DNA of 6,273 nucleotides from JAZGAE01 sp036475545 (GTDB taxonomy: Bacteria > Pseudomonadota > Alphaproteobacteria > DATDPM01). The notes below the pieces were generated by a model, which saw nothing but the letters and a program-made list of their open reading frames with translations, was not told where the DNA came from and ran no database searches. Both the position numbers and the translations under genes were made by a program. The stretch spans positions 1 to 6,273 of the forward strand of contig JAZGAE010000101.1 in the NCBI GenBank assembly GCA_036475545.1, in the 5' to 3' direction. Of this stretch, positions 1 to 5,666 are shown in pieces. Each line of letters starts with the position of its first letter. Position 1 is the stretch's first letter.

Positions 1-394
1 CAGCCATGCAGCCGTCGTGGCGTCGGGATCACTGCCGCAAGGTCAACACGAAAATTCGGCGCCATTAAGGACACGGCGAAGCGCCCGAGGGGCATGTACA
101 AAACATAAACGATTCTATCCCCAAGCGTGGCTCGGGCTCAAGAGTCGGAAACGCGGGAGCGCTCGACGGCGACCCGGCCCCGGAAAACGCCGAGACCGGG
201 TCTTGAGGCCGGCCCGCGAGCAAAGGCGAGGCGGGGACGACATCGGCAGCGGCCCGGGAGGAATCGGAATTGGGGGACGACGTGCCGGCCGGGCACCCCG
301 GACCCCCCGTCGCGCGGGACAGGCATGGGACCCGACTCGGCGCCGGTCGGCGGCCGCACGCTGGCGCCGCTAGAAGGTGTAACCCTTCTCGCCG
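1..394. other. Region without a supportable gene, downstream of the first amtB
   Basis: This G+C-rich stretch has open frames on both strands, but they are arginine-, proline- and glycine-rich and show no family resemblance, as expected of open frames in high-GC DNA. On the minus strand a frame starting at ATG 95 or ATG 65 stays open to the left edge. It could be the first 20-30 codons of a gene lying mostly outside the window, but neither ATG has a Shine-Dalgarno and the peptide is not recognisable. The stretch also holds the weak promoter candidate at 112-141 and the tandem repeat at 366-415. No U-tract terminator for the adjacent amtB gene is visible here. Confidence 0.5.
112..141 (-). promoter_or_regulatory. 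Possible sigma-70 promoter firing off the left edge
   Basis: On the minus strand TTGAGC (136-141) is followed after 18 bp by TAGAAT (112-117), giving 4/6 and 5/6 matches to the -35 and -10 consensus. Transcription would start near 105 and run out of the window, so any target gene begins at or beyond the left edge; a frame open from ATG 65 fits in position. The surrounding 25 bp (100-120) is AT-richer than the rest of this region. The spacing is acceptable, but such matches also occur by chance. Confidence 0.25.
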
Positions 395-415
395 CTAGAA
401 GGTGTAGCCCTTCTC
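366..415. repeat. 25-bp tandem duplication covering the end of the first amtB
   Basis: Positions 366-390 and 391-415 are the same 25-mer with one difference (A at 382, G at 407). The right copy holds the last six amtB codons (for E-K-G-Y-T-F), the TAG stop and four further bases. The left copy repeats all of this after the stop, with the Gly codon GGT instead of GGC. Read on the minus strand, CGGC stands before the first copy and at the end of each copy, so a slippage or recombination event between 4-bp CGGC matches explains it. Each copy can also fold into a small hairpin (AGAAGG, 6-nt loop, CCTTCT). No T-run follows, so it does not look like an intrinsic terminator. Confidence 0.9.
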
Positions 416-1699
416 GCCGTGGGTGACGATGTCGAGCCCCTCGATCTCGTCCTGCTGGCTGACGCGCAGGCCCACGAGCTTGTCGACCAGCTTGAGGATG
501 ACGAAGGTGACGACCCCGGCCCAGACGAGCGTGGCGACGACGCCCAGGAGCTGGACGCCGAGCTGTTCCATGATGGTCTTGTCCGACAGCCCGAGGCCGC
601 CGAAGGTGGCGGCGCCGAAGATCGCGGTCAGCATGATGCCGGTTGCGCCGCCCACTCCGTGCACGGCCATGACGTCGAGAGAATCGTCGATCTTCAACCT
701 CACCTTGACCACGGCGATCGCGAAATAGCACAGGAGGCCGGCTACAAGACCGATGACGAAGCCGCCGACCGGGCCGACGAACCCGGAGGCCGGGGTGATC
801 GTGGCGAGCCCGGCGATGGCGCCGGTGGCGATGCCGACGAGGGTCGGGCGGCCGTCCTTGATCCATTCGACGCACATCCAGGTGAAGGCGGCCGTCGCCG
901 CCGCGATGTGGGTCACCGTCATGGCCATTCCGGCGGACCCATCGGCGGCGAGCGCGCTTCCGGCATTGAATCCGAACCACCCCACCCACAGCATGGCGGC
1001 ACCCGCCATGGTCAGGTGTGGGCTGTGCGGGGGCCGAAGCTCGTGGGGGAACCCCATGCGGGGGCCCAACACCCAGGCCGCGACCAGCGCCGCGATGCCG
1101 CAGTTCAGATGCACGACCAGGCCGCCGGCGAAGTCCTGGACGCCTATCTCCGCGAGCCAGCCGCCGCCCCATACCCAGTGGGCGACCGGCCCGTAGACGA
1201 AGACCAGCCAGAGCGCCGTGAACAGGACCATCGCGCCGAACTTTATCCGCTCCACGTAGGCCCCGACGATGAGCGCCGGGGTGATGATCGCGAAGGTCAT
1301 CTGGAACATGAAGAACACGGTCTCCGGGATGTCGCCGCTGAGCGCCTCCGTGCCGACCCCGGCGAGGAAGGCCTTGCCGAAACCGCCGATCCATGCGTTC
1401 GCCGCGCCCCCGTCCCCGAAGACGAGGCTGTAGACGAACGCGAGCCACAGGAGCGAGACCAGACAGCAGATCGTGAAACAGTGCATCAACACCGAGAGCA
1501 CGTTCTGAGACCGCACGAGGCCGCCGTAGAAGAGGGCGAGGCCGGGCAAGGTCATGAACAGAACAAGCGCCGTCGCCGTCAAAATCCAGGCCGTGTTGCC
1601 ATCGCTCAACACCGCCATTTCTTGGGCCCAGGCCTCAGACGATGCCAGGGACAGGGCCGCAACGGTCAGGAGTCCCCAAAAAGTCCGCGACTGCGTCAT
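395..1699 (-). CDS. amtB: Ammonium transporter AmtB, stand-alone paralogue
   Basis: AmtB channel of the inner membrane, conducting ammonium/ammonia into the cell; works as a trimer. The product has 434 residues, about the usual length. Residues 1-25 look like a signal peptide ending A-W-A before Gln26, followed by about 11 membrane segments. Lined up by motif with E. coli AmtB, the key residues are present: Phe136 and Phe244 (gate), Trp177 and Ser248 (recruitment site), Asp189, and the twin pore histidines His197 and His347. The cytoplasmic tail keeps the GLRV...E...GLD...HGE motif and the terminal Tyr432 used in PII regulation. The ATG at 1699 is preferred because GAGAG lies 9 bp upstream; a GTG at 1705 would leave only 3 bp. 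The gene is separated from the glnK-amtB operon by a terminator and a long leader, so it is probably expressed separately. Its 3' end is tandemly duplicated. Confidence 0.95.
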   Translation of the reverse strand: MTQSRTFWGLLTVAALSLASSEAWAQEMAVLSDGNTAWILTATALVLFMTLPGLALFYGGLVRSQNVLSVLMHCFTICCLVSLLWLAFVYSLVFGDGGAANAWIGGFGKAFLAGVGTEALSGDIPETVFFMFQMTFAIITPALIVGAYVERIKFGAMVLFTALWLVFVYGPVAHWVWGGGWLAEIGVQDFAGGLVVHLNCGIAALVAAWVLGPRMGFPHELRPPHSPHLTMAGAAMLWVGWFGFNAGSALAADGSAGMAMTVTHIAAATAAFTWMCVEWIKDGRPTLVGIATGAIAGLATITPASGFVGPVGGFVIGLVAGLLCYFAIAVVKVRLKIDDSLDVMAVHGVGGATGIMLTAIFGAATFGGLGLSDKTIMEQLGVQLLGVVATLVWAGVVTFVILKLVDKLVGLRVSQQDEIEGLDIVTHGEKGYTF

Positions 1700-1855
1700 T
1701 TCCACACCACTCTCTCTGTTGGTTGCGTCGAGGTACGAGGCAAGGGAAGGCGAACCTGCCCGGTCCGTCCCGCCCGCCTCAAAGGCCCGGTGTCACTATG
1801 AGCCGTCCCCCCGGCCTCCGCCTCGCGCCCCGCGCGCCTCCAAAAACTCGCCTGC

Positions 1856-1889
1856 TCTCGGCACATACCCCCGTCTCGGCACATACCCC
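1856..1889. repeat. 16-bp direct repeat, 18-bp period, in the amtB leader
   Basis: The 16-mer TCTCGGCACATACCCC occurs at 1856-1871 and again at 1874-1889, identical, with CG between. The centre lies about 170 bp upstream of the amtB start codon. It may be a slippage product or a pair of protein-binding sites on one face-shifted turn. The half contains GGCAC but not the TTRGGCAC half-site seen in the two dyads. Confidence 0.85.
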
Positions 1890-2041
1890 TGGGACCCGAC
1901 CGTCCTCACGACAATGAAGCCGCCTTCGCGCCGCTTTCGGCCGATTCGAGAGGAAGCCGTTCCGCGGCGGATCGGGCTGCGAGGCATGAGGGCGGAGGCC
2001 GCCAAGGGCGCGCCGGATCGCCTTAGTCGTCGGAGAATCAA

Positions 2042-2057
2042 GTCAAGAATCGTGCCA
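2042..2057 (-). promoter_or_regulatory. Sigma-54-like promoter for the first amtB
   Basis: Minus strand reads TGGCACG (2051-2057), four bases ATTC, then TTGAC (2042-2046). The consensus is TGGCACG-N4-TTGCW, so the -24 box is perfect and the -12 box has GA where GC is usual. The predicted start is near 2031. A large dyad centred about 157 bp upstream (2165-2204) sits where an enhancer-binding protein such as NtrC would bind. The same GA variant is seen in the glnK promoter, which supports both. The distance to the amtB start codon, about 330 nt, is the main reason for doubt. Confidence 0.45.
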
Positions 2058-2164
2058 TCCGCCGGAAGGCATCGGAAGGCCTTGGAAATCGAGCGAATCG
2101 CCCGCGACGGGGGCATTTCGTTGGCCTTGCGGCGGCCGGGCGGGGCGCCTCGGTTGCGCAAATG

Positions 2165-2204
2165 TTGGGCAACGTGCCCAAGGCTTGATCAAAGTTTGGG
2201 CACG
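2165..2204. promoter_or_regulatory. Enhancer-like dyad with three TTGGGC half-sites
   Basis: TTGGGC (2165-2170), its inverse GCCCAA (2176-2181) and TTGGGC again (2196-2201) lie in a row. The outer pair, CGTGCCCAA (2173-2181) and TTGGGCACG (2196-2204), makes a perfect 9-bp inverted repeat. Its centre, 2188.5, coincides with the centre of the palindrome TTGATCAA (2185-2192), so the 32-bp element is nested and symmetric. It lies upstream of the sigma-54-like promoter and downstream of the amtB terminator at 2275-2311. It has no T-run, so a regulator site is more likely than a terminator. The half-site contains GCAC as in NtrC sites, but the arms are too far apart for a classic NtrC box. Confidence 0.5.
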
Positions 2205-2254
2205 GGCGCGTTCGGATCGGGCGGCCGGCCGCCGCGGCCCCGGTCCCGCTCTCG

Positions 2255-2285
2255 CCAGGAAAAGAGGAGCCAGGAAAAAGAGGAG
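2255..2285. repeat. Tandem duplication of the terminator distal arm and T-run
   Basis: CCAGGAAAAGAGGAG (2255-2269) is directly followed by CCAGGAAAAAGAGGAG (2270-2285), identical except for one extra A. The second copy supplies the 3' arm and T-run of the intrinsic terminator at 2275-2311 as read on the minus strand. The first copy therefore places a second CTCCTC-TTTT block straight after it. Confidence 0.85.
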
Positions 2286-2311
2286 AAGGGGTCGCGCGCC
2301 CCTTCCCCTCT
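2275..2311 (-). terminator. Intrinsic terminator of the glnK-amtB operon
   Basis: On the minus strand a 13-bp stem is formed by 2299-2311 (AGAGGGGAAGGGG) and 2279-2291 (CCCCTTCTCCTCT). It has one G-U wobble and no mismatch, closes a 7-base loop and runs straight into T's (2275-2278). It begins 16 bp after the stop of the second amtB, so it should end the glnK-amtB transcript and insulate the downstream amtB paralogue. Confidence 0.88.
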
Positions 2312-2326
2312 CAGCGGGCGATCGGC

Positions 2327-3646
2327 CTACGGAACGGTCTCTCCGTGCAGGGCCAGATCGAGCCCGTCGCGCTCGTCCTCGTCGGCGACGCGGAGCCCGA
2401 TCACCACGTCGAGGACCTTGAGGATGACGAAGGAGACGACCCCGCAGTAGACGATGGTCACGACGATGCCGTAGATCTGGGTCAGAACCTGGCCCGGGTT
2501 GCCCTCGATCAGGCCGGGGGCGCCGCCGATGGCCTCGGTCGCCAGGACGCCGGTCAGAAGCGCGCCCACGATCCCTCCGATGCCGTGGATGCCGAAGACG
2601 TCGAGCGAGTCGTCGTATCCAAGCATCTTCTTGAGGCTGACCGCGGCCCAATAGCAGGCGGTGCCGGCGGCGATGCCGATCACGAGCGCGCCGCCCGGGG
2701 CGACGAAGCCGGAGGCCGGCGTGATCGCCACCAGGCCGGCGATGGCGCCGGAAAGGATTCCGAGCACGCTCGGCTTGCCCTTGAGCAGCCACTCGGTGAA
2801 CATCCATGACAGCGCCGCCGCGGCGGTGGCGATCTGGGTCACGGCCATGGCCATGCCGGCGCTGCCGTTGGCGGCGACCGCGGAGCCGGCGTTGAAGCCG
2901 AACCAGCCGACCCACAACAGCGACGCGCCGATCAGGCTGAGCGTCAGGTTGTGCGGCGCGAAACTCTCCGCGCCGTAGCCACGGCGTTTGCCGAGCACCA
3001 GGCACGCCACCAGGCCGGCCACGCCGGCGTTGATGTGGACCACGGTGCCGCCGGCGAAGTCCAGCACGCCGGCCTCGCCCAAGAAGCCACCGCCCCAGAC
3101 CCAGTGGGCGATGGGGGAATAGACGAGGATCGACCATATGCCGATGAACCACAGCAGCGCGGAGAACTTCATGCGATCGGCGATGGCGCCGGTGACGAGG
3201 GCCGCGGTGATGATGGCGAAGGTGAGCTGGAAGATCACGAACACGGACTCAGGAATCGTGCCACTGAGCGTATCGACCCCCATGTCGGCGAGAAGCAGAT
3301 GAGAAAGCCCGCCAATGAGCCCGTTCCCCTCGCCGAAGGCCAGGCTGTAGCCCAGGATCATCCACAGCACGGTGACCAGACAGCAGATGGCGAAGCTCTG
3401 CATGGTCGTGGCGAGCACGTTCATCTTCCGCACCATGCCGCCGTAGAGCAGCGCCACCCCGGGGATGGTCATCATCAAGACCAGCGCCGTGGCGGTGAGC
3501 ATCCAGGCGGTATCCCCGGTATCGAGCGTCGGCGCCTCCGACTCTTGGGCCGAGGCCGCGCCCGCAAAGGCGAGGACGAGGCCGGCGATGGGTAGGGCGA
3601 ACCCAAGAAATCGGCCGGCCGCCGCCACTGCGAAAATCCGTTTCAT
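2327..3646 (-). CDS. amtB: Ammonium transporter AmtB, GlnK-linked
   Basis: AmtB ammonium channel of 439 residues, second gene of the glnK operon; its expected partner is the GlnK encoded just upstream, which binds the trimer from the cytoplasm when nitrogen is plentiful. Residues 1-33 look like a signal peptide ending A-S-A before Gln34, then about 11 membrane segments. Key residues found by motif alignment with E. coli AmtB are Phe143, Trp184, Asp196, His204, Phe251, Ser255 and His354, so the gate, recruitment site and twin-histidine pore are intact. The tail has GLRV...GLD...HGE but ends at Thr-Val-Pro and lacks the near-terminal Tyr found in the paralogue and in E. coli. The ATG at 3646 has AGGAGG five bases upstream. 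The protein is clearly related to the other AmtB over its whole length. Confidence 0.97.
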   Translation of the reverse strand: MKRIFAVAAAGRFLGFALPIAGLVLAFAGAASAQESEAPTLDTGDTAWMLTATALVLMMTIPGVALLYGGMVRKMNVLATTMQSFAICCLVTVLWMILGYSLAFGEGNGLIGGLSHLLLADMGVDTLSGTIPESVFVIFQLTFAIITAALVTGAIADRMKFSALLWFIGIWSILVYSPIAHWVWGGGFLGEAGVLDFAGGTVVHINAGVAGLVACLVLGKRRGYGAESFAPHNLTLSLIGASLLWVGWFGFNAGSAVAANGSAGMAMAVTQIATAAAALSWMFTEWLLKGKPSVLGILSGAIAGLVAITPASGFVAPGGALVIGIAAGTACYWAAVSLKKMLGYDDSLDVFGIHGIGGIVGALLTGVLATEAIGGAPGLIEGNPGQVLTQIYGIVVTIVYCGVVSFVILKVLDVVIGLRVADEDERDGLDLALHGETVP

Positions 3647-3651
3647 GAAAT

Positions 3652-3657
3652 CCTCCT
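3652..3657 (-). promoter_or_regulatory. Shine-Dalgarno of amtB overlapping the glnK stop
   Basis: AGGAGG (3652-3657, minus strand) shares two bases with the TAG stop of glnK (3656-3658) and stands five bases before the amtB ATG. Ribosomes ending glnK are thus placed on the amtB start, which suggests translational coupling of channel and regulator. Confidence 0.85.
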
Positions 3658-3994
3658 ATAAAGCGCTCTCATCGGTTTCGCCGGTGCGGATGCGAACCGC
3701 CTTGCCGACGTCCAGGACGAAGATCTTGCCGTCGCCGATACGGCCGGTGGCGGCGGCCTTTTGGATCGCCTCGACGGCCGCATCGGCAAGGTCGTCCGCG
3801 ACCACGGTCTCGATCTTGACCTTGGGCACGAAGTTCACCTCGTACTCCGCGCCGCGGTAGATTTCGGTGTGTCCCTTCTGCCGCCCGAAGCCTTTGACTT
3901 CGGAGACGGTGAGCCCCTGGACACCGAGGTCGGTCAATGCCTCGCGGACGTCGTTGAGCTTGTGGGGCTTCACGATGGCCTTGATGAGTTTCAT
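3656..3994 (-). CDS. glnK: PII nitrogen regulatory protein GlnK
   Basis: Cytoplasmic PII signalling protein of 112 residues, the exact family length. It forms a trimer, senses 2-oxoglutarate and ATP/ADP, is uridylylated by GlnD under nitrogen limitation and blocks AmtB when unmodified. Visible marks are the N-terminal MKLIKAIVKP strand, Gln39 (2-oxoglutarate site), T-loop residues 37-55 with Arg47 (the residue that plugs AmtB) and the modifiable Tyr51, the B-loop TGRIGDGK (83-90) and the C-terminal Arg101/Arg103. The ATG at 3994 is chosen because the family N-terminus begins there and AGGA lies about 7 bp upstream (4003-4006). A longer frame from 4135 would translate the control region. GlnB and GlnK cannot be told apart by sequence alone; linkage to amtB favours GlnK. 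Confidence 0.96.
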   Translation of the reverse strand: MKLIKAIVKPHKLNDVREALTDLGVQGLTVSEVKGFGRQKGHTEIYRGAEYEVNFVPKVKIETVVADDLADAAVEAIQKAAATGRIGDGKIFVLDVGKAVRIRTGETDESAL

Positions 3995-4032
3995 CTCGCC
4001 GTTCCTATCCCTTCGGCTGGTCAAGCGCCCCG

Positions 4033-4059
4033 CGGCCCGTCCCAATCGGGACGGGGCCG
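4033..4059 (-). promoter_or_regulatory. Strong hairpin in the glnK leader
   Basis: CCCGTCCC (4036-4043) and GGGACGGG (4048-4055) form a perfect 8-bp stem with a 4-base loop, extended by three more pairs past a one-base bulge. It lies inside the leader if transcription starts near 4074, about 40 bases before the glnK start codon. No T-run follows on the minus strand, so it is not a standard terminator. It could protect the message 5' end or affect translation; the function is not shown. Confidence 0.6.
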
Positions 4060-4084
4060 GATGGGCGCGCGCCCTTCCCCTGAG

Positions 4085-4101
4085 TTCAAGAACCGTGCCG
4101 A
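4085..4101 (-). promoter_or_regulatory. Sigma-54-like promoter of glnK-amtB
   Basis: Minus strand reads TCGGCACG (4094-4101), four bases GTTC, then TTGAA (4085-4089). Against TGGCACG-N4-TTGCW the differences are C for T at the first base and A for C in the -12 box. Spacing is exact. The predicted start is near 4074, giving an 80-nt leader. glnK-amtB operons are commonly under RpoN and NtrC, which fits. An AT-rich patch and the 4196-4230 dyad lie upstream in the places expected for a bend and an enhancer. Confidence 0.55.
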
Positions 4102-4111
4102 GTCCGGGCGG

Positions 4112-4136
4112 TGACAATAATACTTGATATAACAAT
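4112..4136. promoter_or_regulatory. AT-rich patch, possible IHF bend site
   Basis: This 25-bp stretch is mostly A and T within GC-rich DNA. On the minus strand TATCAA (4124-4129) matches the WATCAA half of the IHF consensus, but the TTR half four bases further reads TAT, so the match is partial. Its place between the sigma-54-like promoter and the upstream dyad is where IHF often bends DNA. It could instead hold promoter elements for the divergent gene (TATAAC at 4128-4133, no good -35). Confidence 0.3.
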
Positions 4137-4195
4137 GGCTTAGACGCACACCTCCGGGGCCGGCTCCCCGCGGAGAGGCGGAGACTGCATATCTT

Positions 4196-4230
4196 TTAGG
4201 CACGATCTCACAAGTGCCTAATACTTAGGC
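4196..4230. promoter_or_regulatory. Operator or enhancer with three TTAGGC half-sites
   Basis: TTAGGCAC (4196-4203) and GTGCCTAA (4214-4221) are perfect 8-bp inverted arms with 10 bases between. A third half-site, TTAGGC (4225-4230), makes a second palindrome with the middle one, GCCTAA-TAC-TTAGGC (4216-4230). The main dyad centre is about 134 bp upstream of the predicted glnK start and about 123 bp before the ATG of the divergent hydroxylase. Either gene, or both, could be the target. The GCAC...GTGC core recalls NtrC, but classic sites have 7 bases between these blocks and here there are 10. Confidence 0.5.
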
Positions 4231-4331
4231 GTATTCCGGACCGTCGCCGCAGTGCGCGGCCGGCGGCGCCCGCGCGCCCCGCGCGCGGGAGTGGACCGCG
4301 GGGGAGTAGACATCGACCGGACGAACGGGCG

Positions 4332-5594
4332 ATGGTGGCGGTGGCCGTGGAGCGCAACGACTCGGACAAGGGCATGGGCGAGCGGGAGGCAGCCGACCTG
4401 GTGATCATCGGCGGCGGGTTCACCGGGCTGACGCTCGCCTGCGCCGTGGCGGGGGCCGGGCTCTCGGTCGTGGTGATCGACCGCCAACGCCCCGAGGACC
4501 TCTTGGAGGCGCGGTTCGACGGCCGCACATCGGCCATCGCCTACGGCTCCGAGCAGGTGCTGTCGGCGATCGGCGCATGGCCGCGGCTTGCGGGCGTGGC
4601 GGAGCCGATCCTGGACATTCGCGTCTCCGACAGGGGCTCGCCCCTGTTCCTCCACTACGACCACCGCGAACTGCCCGGCGTGAAGTCGTTCGGCCACATG
4701 GTCGAAAACCGGCACATCCGGCGGGCCCTTTTCGAGCAGGTGGAGGCCTGCCCCGGGGCCAGGCTCGTGAGCGGGGTCGCGGTGGCGCGGCTCGAGCGCG
4801 GGCCCGCAGGCGTCGAGGTGACGTTGTCCTCGGGGCCCCGCGTCCGCGCCAGGCTCGCGGTGGCCGCCGACGGCCGCGAGTCCGACACCCGCCGGGCGGC
4901 GGGCATCCCCGTCACCCGGTGGTCCTACCGCCAGGTCGGGATCGTCTGCACGGTGGCCCATGAGCGCCCCCACCGCGGCGTCGCCCATGAGCGGTTCTTG
5001 AGCGGGGGTCCGTTCGCGATCCTGCCCATGACGGGGCGGCGCTCGGCCATCGTCTGGACCGAGAAGGCGGACCTCGCCCGCAACATCCTGGCCCTGGACG
5101 AGACCGCCTTCATGGACGAGCTGCGCCGCCGCTTCGGCGACTTCCTGGGCGAGGTCGAGCCGGCCGGGCCCCGCTGGTCCTATCCCCTCGCGCTGGTGCA
5201 CGCGCGGCGCTACGTCGACCAGCGCCTCGCCTTGATCGGGGACGCGGCGCACGCCATCCACCCGATCGCGGGCCAGGGCCTGAACTTGGGATTGCGCGAC
5301 GCGGCGGCGCTGGCGGAGGTGGTGGTGGACGCCGGGCGCCTCGGCCTCGACATCGGCGATCCCCTCCAGCTCGAGCGCTACGAACGTTGGCGCCGATTCG
5401 ACTCCTTCGTGCTCATCGCCGCCACCGACGGCCTCAACCGGCTGTTTGCCAACGACGTGAGGCCGGTGCGAATGATCCGCGACCTGGGGCTTGCCGCCGT
5501 CAACCGCATGCCGCCCTTGAAGCGCCTCTTCATGCGCCACGCCATGGGGATCACGGGCAACCTGCCGAGATTGGTGCAGGGCCGCCCGCTCTGA
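4332..5594 (+). CDS. ubiH: FAD-dependent ubiquinone-biosynthesis hydroxylase (UbiH/UbiF/Coq6 family)
   Basis: Flavoprotein monooxygenase that probably adds a ring hydroxyl in ubiquinone synthesis, on the inner face of the membrane. The product has 420 residues (relatives about 390-410). An N-terminal dinucleotide fold has GxGxxG at 27-32 and Asp50 binding the ribose. The family motif D-G-R-T-S-A lies at 63-68, the middle ADGRxS at 179-184, and the second FAD motif GDAAHAIHPIAGQGLNLGLRD at 303-323, typical of this family. The start is uncertain: ATG 4332 and ATG 4374 (removing 14 residues) both lack a good Shine-Dalgarno, and the fold begins at about residue 22. It runs divergently from glnK over a shared 337-bp control region. 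Which ring position is hydroxylated (UbiH, UbiF or the broader alphaproteobacterial UbiL) cannot be decided from this sequence, so the symbol is provisional. Confidence 0.9.
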   Translation: MVAVAVERNDSDKGMGEREAADLVIIGGGFTGLTLACAVAGAGLSVVVIDRQRPEDLLEARFDGRTSAIAYGSEQVLSAIGAWPRLAGVAEPILDIRVSDRGSPLFLHYDHRELPGVKSFGHMVENRHIRRALFEQVEACPGARLVSGVAVARLERGPAGVEVTLSSGPRVRARLAVAADGRESDTRRAAGIPVTRWSYRQVGIVCTVAHERPHRGVAHERFLSGGPFAILPMTGRRSAIVWTEKADLARNILALDETAFMDELRRRFGDFLGEVEPAGPRWSYPLALVHARRYVDQRLALIGDAAHAIHPIAGQGLNLGLRDAAALAEVVVDAGRLGLDIGDPLQLERYERWRRFDSFVLIAATDGLNRLFANDVRPVRMIRDLGLAAVNRMPPLKRLFMRHAMGITGNLPRLVQGRPL

Positions 5595-5608
5595 GGCCGC
5601 AGCCTCAG
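5591..5608. terminator. Small hairpin on the hydroxylase stop codon
   Basis: CTGAGGC (5591-5597, containing the TGA stop) and GCCTCAG (5602-5608) form a perfect 7-bp stem with a 4-base loop. No T-run follows on either strand, so it is at best a weak terminator between these convergent genes. The rest of the 72-bp gap to the next gene is AT-rich and holds nothing else I can name. Confidence 0.35.
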
Positions 5609-5666
5609 CCGGGACCGTGCAGTGAGATTATTCCTCAGATCTAAGTAAGAGAATATCTAGGTCAGT

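Larger units (their letters stand above)
1700..2254 (-). other. Long intergenic region and likely 5' leader of the first amtB
   Basis: No gene is supported in this stretch. A 121-codon open frame on the minus strand (1796-2161) reads Arg/Gly/Pro-rich, with no domain, and overlaps the sigma-54-like promoter. If that promoter (2042-2057) is used, the amtB transcript starts near 2031 and has an unusually long leader of about 330 nt. The leader contains the 16-bp direct repeat at 1856-1889. I see no riboswitch-like fold by eye and no convincing sigma-70 promoter close to the start codon. The nearest ribosome-binding signal is GAGAG around 1709-1713. Confidence 0.5.

Noticed and set aside
1..95. 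Minus-strand frame open from ATG 95 or ATG 65 to the left edge, possible start of a gene outside the window
   Set aside because: Only 20-30 codons are visible, there is no Shine-Dalgarno, and the peptide is not recognisable; kept only as a remark with the weak promoter candidate.
17..426. Two overlapping plus-strand open frames near the left edge
   Set aside because: Arg-, Gly- and Pro-rich in both frames, no Shine-Dalgarno or family resemblance; expected by chance at this G+C.
419..1801. 460-codon open frame on the plus strand opposite the first amtB
   Set aside because: It is antisense to a clearly recognised AmtB, is rich in Asp, Glu, Arg and His in a way typical of reversed GC-rich membrane-protein codons, and shows no domain.
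1796..2161. 121-codon minus-strand open frame between the two amtB genes
   Set aside because: Low-complexity Arg/Gly/Pro-rich product with no recognisable domain; it overlaps the sigma-54-like promoter and the direct repeat.
3995..4135. N-terminal extension of GlnK by 47 residues
   Set aside because: PII proteins begin with the MKLI strand encoded at 3994; the extension is not family-like and would translate the promoter and leader hairpin.
4196..4221. Classic NtrC box
   Set aside because: GCAC and GTGC are 10 bp apart, whereas the usual site has 7; kept as an operator of unknown regulator.
4218..5540. 440-codon open frame on the minus strand opposite the hydroxylase
   Set aside because: Antisense to a gene with intact FAD motifs; composition (His, Arg, Pro, Gly) is that of a GC-rich shadow frame.
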